A stretch of DNA of 64,000 bases from JANSWY01 sp965243755 (GTDB lineage: Bacteria > Bacteroidota > Bacteroidia > Cytophagales > Cyclobacteriaceae): NCBI GenBank assembly GCA_965243755.1, contig CBDEVW010000001.1, forward strand, positions 417,212-481,211, written 5' to 3'. Under the pieces are notes generated by a model, which did no database searches, was not told the origin of the DNA, and was given only the letters and a program-made list of their open reading frames with translations. How positions within the stretch are numbered: position 1 is the first letter of the stretch; the number at the start of each line of letters is the position of its first letter. Below are positions 54,130-63,672 of this stretch, in pieces. The translations under genes and the position numbers were made by a program.

Positions 54130-54492
54130 ATGAACAAGAAATTAAACATATCGCAAAAAAACAGGATTCTGGTATTGTTGCTGGGGTTTGTTGTTGCCTT
54201 ATTCACGTTGGCAGCAGGGTATGTTGAACCTACCAAATCATTAGATTCATCCAATGAAGAGGTTGCACAAGCTGCGGATGATCAAAGTCCGGAATCACAG
54301 ACATATATTTCGGCATTCGATGCTATCCCAAATATCCTTCAAATCAGCTTACCGGCATTTGAGGATTACCTGATTGCAGAAATCATTCTGGACACGGAAG
54401 ATGAATCAGTAATCTTTGAATTGAAGGAACTGGGTACAACCGAGTTTTTCAAGACACTGTTTCGAAGAATCATATCCCCAAATGCTCCTTAG
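54130..54492 (+). CDS. Small membrane or exported peptide upstream of secDF, possible Sec-monitoring leader
   Basis: The 120-residue protein starts at the ATG at 54130 (a TTG one codon upstream is less likely). It has a basic N-terminus and one hydrophobic helix (about residues 13-30) that could be a signal or anchor, then an acidic linker (SSNEEVAQAADDQSPE) and a helical C-terminal half. The last residues are FFKTLFRRIISPNAP and the stop codon directly follows the Pro. It precedes secDF by 107 bp, with two hairpins between. The arrangement resembles arrest peptides that monitor Sec export before secDF genes, but no known arrest motif (RAPP, RAGP) is present, and a plain membrane protein is equally possible. 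Confidence 0.75.
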   Translation: MNKKLNISQKNRILVLLLGFVVALFTLAAGYVEPTKSLDSSNEEVAQAADDQSPESQTYISAFDAIPNILQISLPAFEDYLIAEIILDTEDESVIFELKELGTTEFFKTLFRRIISPNAP

Positions 54493-54516
54493 TCAAAGGA
54501 GTTGAAAAGCTACCAC

Positions 54517-54551
54517 ATCGCCTTACGAGCGATTACATGACCACCGGTCAT
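54517..54551 (+). promoter_or_regulatory. Two adjacent hairpins in the secDF leader
   Basis: One hairpin has arms ATCGC and GCGAT (54517-54521, 54529-54533) with a 7-base loop; the second has arms ATGACC and GGTCAT (54537-54542, 54546-54551) with a 3-base loop. They follow the small peptide gene by 24 bp and end 48 bp before the secDF ATG. Only a weak T run follows the second, so neither is a clear terminator. They could form alternative structures in the leader. Confidence 0.4.
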
Positions 54552-54599
54552 ATTTTATCAAAACAACTTATCACTAATAAAAATTAATTCTTATTAATC

Positions 54600-57596
54600 A
54601 TGAGAAATAAAAATGGGGTCATTTTACTGACCATTGTAGTATCTGCACTATGCATTTATTACCTATCATTTTCCTTTATATCCAAAAGAGTACAGACAGA
54701 AGCGGAAGCTTATGCAACTACCGACGGGATTGTGGATAACGCTAAAAAACAAAAATACCTTGATTCTGTTTGGAATGAGCCCGTATGGACACTTTTTGGC
54801 ATTGAATACACCTACGAGGAAATCAAAACTACTGAATTAAATCAGGGCCTTGACCTTCAGGGAGGAATGCACGTGACACTGGAAGTTTCTCCTGTTGAAA
54901 TCATCAAAGGAATCAGCGGAAACAGCAAGGACCCTAAGTTCCTTGAAGCCATTGATACCGCAAAAAAGCGAGTAAGAGGCACGCAAAATAATTTCGTTGA
55001 TGTTTTTTATGACGCTTATAAGGAAATAGCTCCGGGAGAGAAATTGGCTTATGTATTTGCCAATGCTGCTAACAGAGGTAGAATTGACAGAAACTCAACT
55101 GACGAAGAAATACTGGACCTTTTAAGATCTGAAGTAAACAGTGCGGTTGACCGTTCTTTCAATATTCTTAGAACCAGAATAGACCGGTTTGGAACTTCTC
55201 AGCCCAGCATCCAGAAACTTCAGGGAACAGACAGGATACAAATAGAACTTCCTGGCATTGATAATCCTTCCAGGGTAAGAAAATTATTGCAGGGAGTTGC
55301 AAAGCTTGAGTTCTGGGAAGTTCAGAACTTCAATGAGTTTGGAAACGTGCTTGGTCAAATCAATGATATGCTGGTTGAAGAACAAAAGCTGGCAACTGCT
55401 GAAGCTGATGAGGCTGCAGGCATTGAAACTGAAGATGATCTGGTGTCTTCTTTAACCGCAGACGATACTGACAGTTCATTGGACAGCCTTACAGTGAGCA
55501 GTGATAGTACATCTACCAATGATGCAGATTCAGTGATCAACAACGATGTGTCTCCGCTGGTAGAGCTGGCGTCCCGAAACTATCTTGGTCAGGGTATGCT
55601 TGTGTACAATGTAAAAGACACTTCCACTATCAACAGCATTTTAAAGCGACAAGATATTCAGGACGTTATTCCTGATGATCTTAAATTTTTATGGGCAGTT
55701 AAACCATTGGCTATAGACGAGTACAATGACATAGAAGGTCTGTTGCAACTTTACGCTATCAAAGTTGGCAGAAACGGTAAAGCGCCACTTACTGGTGAAG
55801 TGATCACTAATGCTGTTCAGGATTTCGACAAAGGAAAACCTGTGATCAGTATGACTATGAATGCTACCGGAGCAAAAGCGTGGAAGAAGCTAACTGCTGC
55901 GAACATCAACAGACAAATTGCCATTGTACTTGACAACTACGTTTATTCAGCTCCTAATGTACAGGGTGAAATACCAAATGGTCAATCACAGATCTCTGGA
56001 AACTTTACAGTTGAAGAAGCAAAGGATTTGGCCAATATCCTAAAAGCTGGTTCCCTTCCAGCTCCTACAACGATAGTTGAAGATGTTGTGGTTGGACCTA
56101 CACTGGGTGATGTTGCCAGAAAGCAAGGTATCATCTCAATAGTTGCCGGTCTTGCCATTGTACTACTATTTATGGTAATCTATTATGCAAAAGGTGGTCT
56201 GATCGCCAATGCTGCGTTGGCTTTCAACGTATTCTTCATACTTGGTATCCTGGCTCAGTTTGGAGCATCATTAACACTCCCTGGTATCGCTGGTATTGTA
56301 CTTACGATTGGTATGTCGATTGACGCCAATGTGCTGATATTTGAAAGGATCAAAGAAGAACTCAGAAATGGCGCAGGGTTGAAGCAAGCAATTTCCTCTG
56401 GTTATAGCAAGGCATTTTCATCTATTGTTGATGCCAACTTAACTACCTTGATCACAGCGATTATTCTTTACGCTCTTGGACAAGGGCCAATCAAAGGTTT
56501 TGCCATTACTTTGTTGATCGGTATTATCTGTTCATTCTTCTCTGCTGTATTTATTACGAGAGTTATTGTTGAGTTCCTATCTAAAAAAGGAGATCAAAGT
56601 AAAATTTCATTCTCTACGCCATTCTCTAAGAATGCATTAACTAAGCTAAACTTCGATTTCATCAACAAGAGAAGAATGGCTTACATGTTCTCAACAATTT
56701 TCATTTCTATCGGAATTGTAGCATTGATTATCAAAGGACTGACTCTTGGTGTTGATTTCAAAGGAGGTAGATCATATGTCGTGATATTCAATGATGCTGT
56801 AGAAACTTCCAAAATGGAGGTAAGTCTGGCTGATGCTTTCGAAAATCAGGGAACAGAAGTCAAAACATTTGGTGCCACCAATAGGGTAAAAGTAACGACA
56901 AGTTACATGATCGATGATGACTCTGATGTTGCAGACCAAAAAGTAAAACAAGCATTGATTGATGGATTGACAGCTTACAGTGGCCAGCAATATGTTGAAG
57001 ATGACAAGCAGGTAGGAGAAGGTAAATTCTCCATTGCCAGCTCTTCAAAGGTTGGTGCTACCATTGCAGATGACATTAAGAACTCGTCTTATAAATCAGG
57101 CATCTTTGCATTGGTCGCTATTTTCCTTTACATATTCATCAGGTTTAGAAAGTGGCAGTTTGGACTAGGTGCACTAATAGCACTCGCACACGATACATTG
57201 TTTGTACTTTCTGCTTTTGCAATTGCTAATCTACTAGGTTATTCACTAGAAGTAGACCAGGTGTTTGTTGCGGCTATTCTTACAATCATTGGTTACTCTA
57301 TCAACGATACCGTGGTTGTATTTGACCGAATCAGGGAAAACCTTGGCATCAAGAGTGGATCAGAGATGGTCTCAGTATTCAATGAGTCTTTGAATAACAC
57401 CATTAGCAGAACGTTGATCACTTCAGCTACTACCCTGATTGTAGTGTTAATCCTGTTTGTATTTGGAGGTGCTGCGCTTGAAGGATTCTCTTTCGCGATG
57501 ATCATCGGTATATTGATTGGTACCTACTCATCGGTGTTTATTGCAACGCCTATTGTAATTGATTTTAATAAAAAGAAAGAAGTGGCAGCAGCCTAA
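54600..57596 (+). CDS. secDF: Protein translocase SecDF fusion
   Basis: The 998-residue protein joins SecD and SecF, the RND-like partner of SecYEG that uses the proton gradient to help export proteins. The SecD part has LNQGLDLQGGMHVTLEV near residue 85 and the first periplasmic domain, then GIAGIVLTIGMSIDANVLIFERIKEE with the proton-pathway aspartate; the SecF part has GVDFKGGRSYVV, then GYSINDTVVVFDRIREN. Around twelve membrane helices. The acidic, Ser/Asp-rich loop (about 270-320: TADDTDSSLDSLTVSSD) is an insertion that differs from the shorter E. coli-type protein. A strong terminator follows. Confidence 0.96.
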   Translation: MRNKNGVILLTIVVSALCIYYLSFSFISKRVQTEAEAYATTDGIVDNAKKQKYLDSVWNEPVWTLFGIEYTYEEIKTTELNQGLDLQGGMHVTLEVSPVEIIKGISGNSKDPKFLEAIDTAKKRVRGTQNNFVDVFYDAYKEIAPGEKLAYVFANAANRGRIDRNSTDEEILDLLRSEVNSAVDRSFNILRTRIDRFGTSQPSIQKLQGTDRIQIELPGIDNPSRVRKLLQGVAKLEFWEVQNFNEFGNVLGQINDMLVEEQKLATAEADEAAGIETEDDLVSSLTADDTDSSLDSLTVSSDSTSTNDADSVINNDVSPLVELASRNYLGQGMLVYNVKDTSTINSILKRQDIQDVIPDDLKFLWAVKPLAIDEYNDIEGLLQLYAIKVGRNGKAPLTGEVITNAVQDFDKGKPVISMTMNATGAKAWKKLTAANINRQIAIVLDNYVYSAPNVQGEIPNGQSQISGNFTVEEAKDLANILKAGSLPAPTTIVEDVVVGPTLGDVARKQGIISIVAGLAIVLLFMVIYYAKGGLIANAALAFNVFFILGILAQFGASLTLPGIAGIVLTIGMSIDANVLIFERIKEELRNGAGLKQAISSGYSKAFSSIVDANLTTLITAIILYALGQGPIKGFAITLLIGIICSFFSAVFITRVIVEFLSKKGDQSKISFSTPFSKNALTKLNFDFINKRRMAYMFSTIFISIGIVALIIKGLTLGVDFKGGRSYVVIFNDAVETSKMEVSLADAFENQGTEVKTFGATNRVKVTTSYMIDDDSDVADQKVKQALIDGLTAYSGQQYVEDDKQVGEGKFSIASSSKVGATIADDIKNSSYKSGIFALVAIFLYIFIRFRKWQFGLGALIALAHDTLFVLSAFAIANLLGYSLEVDQVFVAAILTIIGYSINDTVVVFDRIRENLGIKSGSEMVSVFNESLNNTISRTLITSATTLIVVLILFVFGGAALEGFSFAMIIGILIGTYSSVFIATPIVIDFNKKKEVAAA

Positions 57597-57620
57597 ATTC
57601 TTTCCAAGCTCATAATTTTC

Positions 57621-57654
57621 ATGCCCCTGCATAAACTGCAGGGGCATATTTTTT
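57621..57654 (+). terminator. Rho-independent terminator of secDF
   Basis: Perfect ten-base arms ATGCCCCTGC and GCAGGGGCAT with a 7-base loop are followed by a run of T. It lies 24 bp past the secDF stop. Confidence 0.88.
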
Positions 57655-57767
57655 TAGAATTTATACAGAGATTATCTTCGCAACCACCTAATCGTTAAAA
57701 CAGTAAAATCATAACCTAACTCTGTTATTAAATTGCTATTTTCGCCAAGATTAATATTATCCGAATC

Positions 57768-60695
57768 ATGAAGGACTATCAAAAAATAAACATCATTACC
57801 GGATGGGCCATGTTTGTGGTTTCATTAGTAGTATACCTATTGACACTTGAACCTACGGCCAGTTTTTGGGATTGTGGTGAGTTCATTGCATCATCATACA
57901 AACTAGAGGTACCCCACCCACCGGGAGCTCCATTTTTTCTGTTGATTGGGAGAATGTTCTCGATGCTGGCTTCAGATGTAGATATGGTAGCCTACTGGGT
58001 AAATGTTTTAAGTGCGGTTAGTGCTGCATTTACTATACTATTCCTGTTTTGGACCGTAACTCACCTGGCTAAGAAGGTAGTTAAATTCGATGAGTCAGGA
58101 AACAACCTTTATCAAACCATACTTGTCATAGGCGCTGGAGTTGTAGCTGCACTTACATGCACATTCTCAGATTCCTTTTGGTTCTCAGCAGTTGAAGCTG
58201 AAGTTTACGCAATGTCTTCTTTTTTTACTGCTTTTGTTTTCTGGGCAATCCTCAAATGGGAAAACATTGAAGATGAAAGCGATGGTAACAAATGGCTGAT
58301 CCTGATTGCATATATGATGGGATTATCAATTGGCGTGCACCTTTTGAACCTGGTAGCGATTCCTGCATTGGGATTGATCTATTATTTTAAGAAAAACGAA
58401 GAAATTACCCAGTGGGGAGTGATCAAAACGTTACTCATTAGTGGTGCCATTATTCTGGTGATCCTGATTGGTGTGATCCCTGGCCTTCCAAGCATTGCTG
58501 CAGCATTTGAGATCTTTTTTGTTAATTCAATTGGATTACCGTTCTACAGTGGCATTGTTGTTTTTGCACTTCTTTTTATTGGCGCTTTGGTTTATGGAAT
58601 CATATATTCAATTAAGCAACAAAATGATATTCTTAATACAGCATTGTTGGCCTTTGCATTTGTATTGATTGGTTATTCCTCCTATGCTGTTGTACTGGTG
58701 AGGTCAAATTACAATCCACCCATCGATGAAAACAATCCTGAAAATGTGCTGACTTTCGTTTCATACCTGAAGCGTGAGCAATATGGAGACAGACCTCTTT
58801 TTAAAGGCCCTTATTTTACTGCAGGTAGCCCCAAAACTAAAAAAGGAGCAACTGTATACATCAAGGGTGAAGACAAATACGAAATAAAAGACTACAAAAT
58901 AGAGTACGATTACGATAGCAAGGACATGACTATCCTGCCAAGAATGTACTCCACGCAACCTAGTCACATACAGCGTTATCGTGAATATGCTGGTTTAAGC
59001 GAAAGGGAAAAGCCTGGCTTTTTTGATAACATGAGGTTCATGTTCAGGTATCAGATCAATAAAATGTATTTCCGGTACTTCCTATGGAATTTCAGTGGTC
59101 GAGAATCAGACGAGAAGGAAGCTGATGCGGAATTTCTAAGTCCTCTCTGGGAAAAACTACCTAGTCACCTGGAAAACAATAAAGGTAGAAATGTATATTA
59201 TGGCATTCCTTTGATATTGGGGATCATTGGTATGTTCTTCCAATTCAGACAAGACGCTAAAAACTTTGCAGTAACAGGGCTATTATTCTTTCTGACAGGA
59301 CTGGCGCTCGTGCTGTACCTAAATTCACCACCATCTGAGCCAAGAGAGCGGGATTACATCTATGCGGGATCGTATTATGTTTTCACCATCTGGGTTGGTT
59401 TTGGGGTACTCGGTTTATTTGAGTTTTTAGGAGCGTTGTTCAAACAAAATAAGGTTGTGGCTGCAGGAATCAGTTTTGTGGTTGCTATGGCAATTCCTAC
59501 CATTATGGCTGCAGAAAACTGGGATGATCATGATCGATCTGGAAGGTATTTTTCTGTTGAAGCTGCTAAAAATTATCTTGACAGTTGCGCACCAAATGCC
59601 ATCTTATTTACCGGTGGAGATAATGACACCTTCCCGCTTTGGTATGCGCAGGAAGTAGAGGGTCACCGTACAGACGTTAGGGTGATCGTGTTGAGTTATT
59701 TCAATACAGACTGGTACATTGACCAGATGATGCGTGATGCTTATGAATCTGAAGCAATTCCTTTCACTTTAACATCGAAGAATTACATTCAGGGTGGGTT
59801 CAATGATGCCGTTCTGGTAACTGACCAGACTGAGGATTATATCAACACACCAGTCTTTCTTCAGGCTTTGAAAAGAGAAGCCAAGCAGTTGCAATTAAAA
59901 GCATCGAGCTGGAGTACTTACAACACAATTCCTGGAAGAAACATGTTTTTGAATGTTGATGTAGAAAAGGTAAAAAGTATGGGCATTGTTCCGGACTCCA
60001 TGGAAATAGCGGACAAGATGACCTGGAAGATCAAAGGAAGGGCTTTGGAAAAGAAAGACCTTGCTATCGTGGACATCATTGCTACAAATAACTGGGAAAG
60101 ACCAATATACTTCAACACTACATCACTGTCACAGGTGAATATTGACATTAGCAGGTATACCGTACTTGAAGGCCTGACTTACAGGTTACTCCCTATCAAT
60201 TCCAGAAGTTCCAATGTGGTGAACACTGAAGTGATGTACGATAACATGATGAATAATTTTCATTGGAAAGGATTGCAGGACTCTACTGTATATTACTCAG
60301 AAGATTACAGGAACTTTGCTTTAAATCACAGGGCATCATTCAGCACCTTATCTGACGCTTTAATCGCGGAAGGTAAGTATGAAAAAGCCCGAGATGTGCT
60401 TTTAAAATGCATTGAAGTTATCCCTGATTCATCCATTCCTTATGACAATTTCAATGTTGCTATGGTGGGCAGCTTACTCAAAGTTGGTGAGGAGGATGTT
60501 GCAAGAAATATTGCTGAAATCACTGCCAGACGCGCGGAAGAGACACTACAATACATGGAAGAAACCGGCAATGAAAACTTCCATGAAAAGCAACTCAGTT
60601 TTATGGTACTTAGTACACTAACGCGTGCCTTCAAGGCAAATGGTGATAATGAGACGGCCAAGAAATACAACGACCTGATCAGTAAGTACTATTAA
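57768..60695 (+). CDS. DUF2723 membrane protein (O-mannosyltransferase-like)
   Basis: The 975-residue protein has about eleven membrane helices in the N-terminal 570 residues, where the DUF2723 signature lies (PTASFWDCGEFIASSYKLEVPHPPGAP). The fold is related to GT-C glycosyltransferases such as protein O-mannosyltransferases, and the early aspartate and the His-Pro-Pro motif are the usual active-site candidates. The periplasmic C-terminal part has a GGDNDTFPLWYAQEVEGHR segment and TPR-like helices (SDALIAEGKYEKARDVLLKCIEV). A role in glycosylation of exported proteins is likely but the donor and target are unknown. Confidence 0.88.
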   Translation: MKDYQKINIITGWAMFVVSLVVYLLTLEPTASFWDCGEFIASSYKLEVPHPPGAPFFLLIGRMFSMLASDVDMVAYWVNVLSAVSAAFTILFLFWTVTHLAKKVVKFDESGNNLYQTILVIGAGVVAALTCTFSDSFWFSAVEAEVYAMSSFFTAFVFWAILKWENIEDESDGNKWLILIAYMMGLSIGVHLLNLVAIPALGLIYYFKKNEEITQWGVIKTLLISGAIILVILIGVIPGLPSIAAAFEIFFVNSIGLPFYSGIVVFALLFIGALVYGIIYSIKQQNDILNTALLAFAFVLIGYSSYAVVLVRSNYNPPIDENNPENVLTFVSYLKREQYGDRPLFKGPYFTAGSPKTKKGATVYIKGEDKYEIKDYKIEYDYDSKDMTILPRMYSTQPSHIQRYREYAGLSEREKPGFFDNMRFMFRYQINKMYFRYFLWNFSGRESDEKEADAEFLSPLWEKLPSHLENNKGRNVYYGIPLILGIIGMFFQFRQDAKNFAVTGLLFFLTGLALVLYLNSPPSEPRERDYIYAGSYYVFTIWVGFGVLGLFEFLGALFKQNKVVAAGISFVVAMAIPTIMAAENWDDHDRSGRYFSVEAAKNYLDSCAPNAILFTGGDNDTFPLWYAQEVEGHRTDVRVIVLSYFNTDWYIDQMMRDAYESEAIPFTLTSKNYIQGGFNDAVLVTDQTEDYINTPVFLQALKREAKQLQLKASSWSTYNTIPGRNMFLNVDVEKVKSMGIVPDSMEIADKMTWKIKGRALEKKDLAIVDIIATNNWERPIYFNTTSLSQVNIDISRYTVLEGLTYRLLPINSRSSNVVNTEVMYDNMMNNFHWKGLQDSTVYYSEDYRNFALNHRASFSTLSDALIAEGKYEKARDVLLKCIEVIPDSSIPYDNFNVAMVGSLLKVGEEDVARNIAEITARRAEETLQYMEETGNENFHEKQLSFMVLSTLTRAFKANGDNETAKKYNDLISKYY

Positions 60696-60719
60696 GAGAA
60701 ACTGACACAATTTTCAAGA

Positions 60720-60749
60720 GGGTGATTCGCAAGAGTCACCCTTTTTTTT
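60720..60749 (+). terminator. Rho-independent terminator after the DUF2723 gene
   Basis: Arms GGGTGA and TCACCC with a 10-base loop are followed by eight T. It lies 24 bp past the stop. Confidence 0.82.
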
Positions 60750-60884
60750 GATCAACTTAATTGAAAGTAGCAGCTGAGACACTGACCACACGGAAAAACC
60801 CAGGAAAAACCATTAAATTAAAACAGTACATTATCCTATTGGTTGTAGTGGTAATCCTTATTTGAACATTCAAATCAAGAATCA

Positions 60885-62525
60885 ATGTCAGCTTACAAAA
60901 ACTTTGAAGACTTACAGGAACCGACCCAGATTGGGAATCTCAATGAACTTGAAGACAAAAAACCAGCTCACGCACAGGTACTGGGAACTGACTTGGTCGT
61001 CATTAAATATGATCAGGAAGTATCAGTACTATATGGCAGATGTCTCCACAGAGGAGCTCTTTTATCAGATGGTTTCATAAGGGGTAAGAACCTGATTTGC
61101 GGACTACATAACTGGGATTACCGAATGGACACTGGGGTTAGTGAATATGCTCCTGACGAACGGCTTCACAAATTTATTCCCGCCATTAAAGACAATAAAA
61201 TATTTCTTGATGTTGCTGATGTAAGGACATTTGAGGAAACAGAAATTCCTCCCAGGTTCAATGAAGATGAATACTTGGGAAAATATGAGGACACTCATCC
61301 CGAACCTACAGAACCATACACAAGGTACATTCACTCTCTAGCAAAAGGCGGCCTGAAAACTTTTGGCTCACATGGACAAACTGAAGCAATGGGTGTTGAT
61401 CGCAATACATTGCCTAAGTGGGATGACATTCAAATTTTACCAGCCCAGCTCAGCCGAAAGCCCCTGCTGGATGAAGATGAGGTAGATATGAAGGTAGTTA
61501 TTGGAAAAAATGCAAAAAAACCGCTTCAGCTTGACTTACCAATCTTTGTTTCAGACATGTCATTTGGAGCACTCTCCAAAGAAGCTAAAATAGCCCTGGC
61601 AAAAGGAGCTGAAATGGCAGGTACTGGAATATGCTCAGGGGAGGGTGGAATGTTGCCAGATGAGCAAGCTAGCAATTCGAAATACTTCTATGAATTAGCT
61701 TCCGCAAAATTTGGTTTTGAATGGGAGAAATTAAAAAAAGTCCAGGCCTTTCATTTCAAAGGAGGTCAGGGAGCCAAAACCGGAACTGGTGGACATTTAC
61801 CTGCAGAAAAAGTTCAGGGTGAAATCGCCAAAGTAAGGGGATTGGAAACCGGAACACCAGCGATAAGCCCTGCCACCTTTACAGATTTGAGAACTGCAAA
61901 AGATTTTCAGGTATTTGCAGAAACCGTGAGGGAGGAAACAGGGGGCATTCCAATTGGTTTCAAAATTGCCGCAAGCAGAATTGAAGAGGATATTGATTTT
62001 GCATTAGAAGTTGGTGTAGATTACATCATTTTAGATGGTAGAGGTGGTGGAACCGGTGCTGCTCCCGTAATCCTCAGGGACCATATCAACGTTCCTACAA
62101 TTCCCGCCCTGGCCAGGGCCAGAAAACACCTTGACCAGTCAGGTGTCGATGTGGATCTAATTATTACAGGTGGACTTAGAGTCCCTGCTGATTTTGTGAA
62201 AGCACTGGCTTTAGGAGCCGATGCAGTGGCTGTTTCCAATTCAGCATTGCAGGCCATTGGGTGCCTGGGCATGAGAGCTTGCCACACCAATAATTGTCCG
62301 GTTGGCATTGCCACCCAGAAAGAACATCTCAGGCAAAGAATCCAAATAGAAAAATCTGCCCATCGGCTTCATAATTTTTTTGAAGCCTCAAAAGACTTAA
62401 TGAAAGTACTGGCCAGGGCTTGTGGTTATGATCATATTAATAAATTCAATCCTCAGGATCTTAGTACATTTAATCACGATATGCACCGGCTGACCGGCAT
62501 TCAGTATGCAGGCATCAACCCGTAA
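60885..62525 (+). CDS. Rieske [2Fe-2S] domain fused to FMN-binding glutamate synthase-like domain
   Basis: The 546-residue protein has an N-terminal Rieske domain with RCLHRGAL (Cys53, His55) and ICGLHNWDY (Cys72, His75). After a linker, residues about 170-540 form the FMN-binding synthase domain of glutamate synthase: GALSKEAKIALAKGAEMAG, HFKGGQGAKTGTGGHLPAEKV, ILDGRGGGTGAAPV and the [3Fe-4S] ligands Cys460, Cys466 and Cys471 in CLGMRACHTNNCPVG. The glutaminase domain and the beta-helix of full GltB are missing. Electrons could pass from the Rieske centre to FMN. The reaction is not known; glutamate synthesis from ammonia is one possibility. Confidence 0.87.
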   Translation: MSAYKNFEDLQEPTQIGNLNELEDKKPAHAQVLGTDLVVIKYDQEVSVLYGRCLHRGALLSDGFIRGKNLICGLHNWDYRMDTGVSEYAPDERLHKFIPAIKDNKIFLDVADVRTFEETEIPPRFNEDEYLGKYEDTHPEPTEPYTRYIHSLAKGGLKTFGSHGQTEAMGVDRNTLPKWDDIQILPAQLSRKPLLDEDEVDMKVVIGKNAKKPLQLDLPIFVSDMSFGALSKEAKIALAKGAEMAGTGICSGEGGMLPDEQASNSKYFYELASAKFGFEWEKLKKVQAFHFKGGQGAKTGTGGHLPAEKVQGEIAKVRGLETGTPAISPATFTDLRTAKDFQVFAETVREETGGIPIGFKIAASRIEEDIDFALEVGVDYIILDGRGGGTGAAPVILRDHINVPTIPALARARKHLDQSGVDVDLIITGGLRVPADFVKALALGADAVAVSNSALQAIGCLGMRACHTNNCPVGIATQKEHLRQRIQIEKSAHRLHNFFEASKDLMKVLARACGYDHINKFNPQDLSTFNHDMHRLTGIQYAGINP

Positions 62526-62624
62526 ACATCTTTTTTACTAGTTCTGAACCAGGCATTCGAGAGACTATGAAGTTTGGCACATAAATTGAGTAGCGAAAGT
62601 AAACTCACTATCACATAACTCACA

Positions 62625-63377
62625 ATGAAACAATTTTTGCTCATCAGCATCATAATTTTTGGTCTTACAACAATCAGCGAGGCGCAGGTAGGCAAAGCCA
62701 AATCCAATGCACGTAAAAGTAAAAGTAGCTCTAGCAGCAGTTCATCCTCGAGCGATGGGGATTCTTTCAGTTCTTCTGAAGGTAGTGCATGTATGGGAGA
62801 TCTTATCTTCTTTTTCTTTCAGGTTTCTTTCAATGGTGTTGGGACCATACAACAAAACATGCTGGATCGCAGGGAAGATGAACCTTGGATTGTCTCCCTG
62901 GACGGACATCTAACTGCTGGTGTAGATCCCTCTCAGGGCACCATTGGATTTTCACCTACCATTCGTGGGACCTGGGGTTTGTTCTCCACCCAGTTTCGAA
63001 CCAATAGGATATTTGATGGTACCGGTACTTTGCAAACATTGGATTGGCAAATAGTCCAGTTCAATATTTTATCACAAAAGTATGTTGGATTCAGATACGG
63101 ACTAGGGATATCGCATGAGATGACTGAAAACCTCACTCATTTTGAGCAATATCTCGGGCTTCAGTTACACTTTAATGATCGAATGATGAACCCTGAGGTA
63201 AATTTCAGATGGTCTGACGATGGTGGCCCCAGATTAGAAGTAAATGCGCTGGTTGACTGGAAATTTCAATCAAGAAAGAAATTAGACATAGGTGTAATTA
63301 CCGGCTATAGTTTTCAGCGATGGTATGGTGTACCATTCCATTTTATCCAAACAGGCCTTTCATTCAGGATTGAGTAG
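62625..63377 (+). CDS. Secreted serine-rich protein, probable outer-membrane beta barrel
   Basis: The 250-residue protein has a signal peptide (to SEAQ, residue 21), then a basic and serine-rich stretch (KARKSKSSSSSSSSSSDG region, residues about 26-55) and a C-terminal 190 residues with regular amphipathic beta strands that end in LSFRIE, as in small outer-membrane barrels. I do not recognise a family. It lies 99 bp after the Rieske fusion on the same strand. The 3' end overlaps the DUF2892 gene by 14 bp. Confidence 0.75.
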   Translation: MKQFLLISIIIFGLTTISEAQVGKAKSNARKSKSSSSSSSSSSDGDSFSSSEGSACMGDLIFFFFQVSFNGVGTIQQNMLDRREDEPWIVSLDGHLTAGVDPSQGTIGFSPTIRGTWGLFSTQFRTNRIFDGTGTLQTLDWQIVQFNILSQKYVGFRYGLGISHEMTENLTHFEQYLGLQLHFNDRMMNPEVNFRWSDDGGPRLEVNALVDWKFQSRKKLDIGVITGYSFQRWYGVPFHFIQTGLSFRIE

Positions 63378-63591
63378 CGTCTGAGGGTGACTTCTTATAC
63401 GTACAAATACCTAATATCCTATACAGTGGGCAGTACCCAATTATACCGGTCACCAATAAAATTGCTCCAATGATTCCCAATATAATCATCCAACCCAATG
63501 GAAGTAATTCGAAATATCCCACCAGGGCAATTACTAATGCAACGGTGATTCGTACCACACCGTCCACCTGACTCACATTTTTCTTCATCAT
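63364..63591 (-). CDS. DUF2892 (YgaP-like TM domain) inner-membrane protein
   Basis: The 75-residue protein has the N-terminal NVSQVDGVVRI segment, two membrane helices and the family signature YCPLYRILGICTYK. In YgaP the same domain is fused to a rhodanese; here it stands alone, as is frequent. Its role in the membrane is unknown. A second ATG, one codon later, could also serve as start. The gene is convergent with the serine-rich protein gene and downstream of the dehydrogenase gene. Confidence 0.85.
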   Translation of the reverse strand: MMKKNVSQVDGVVRITVALVIALVGYFELLPLGWMIILGIIGAILLVTGIIGYCPLYRILGICTYKKSPSDATQS

Positions 63592-63672
63592 GCTAAAATT
63601 TGATTTAGAATAATATTAGCCACTCCGTGAGTAACATGGTATGAGTAACCTCAGAAAGAAAGCAGATTTAAC

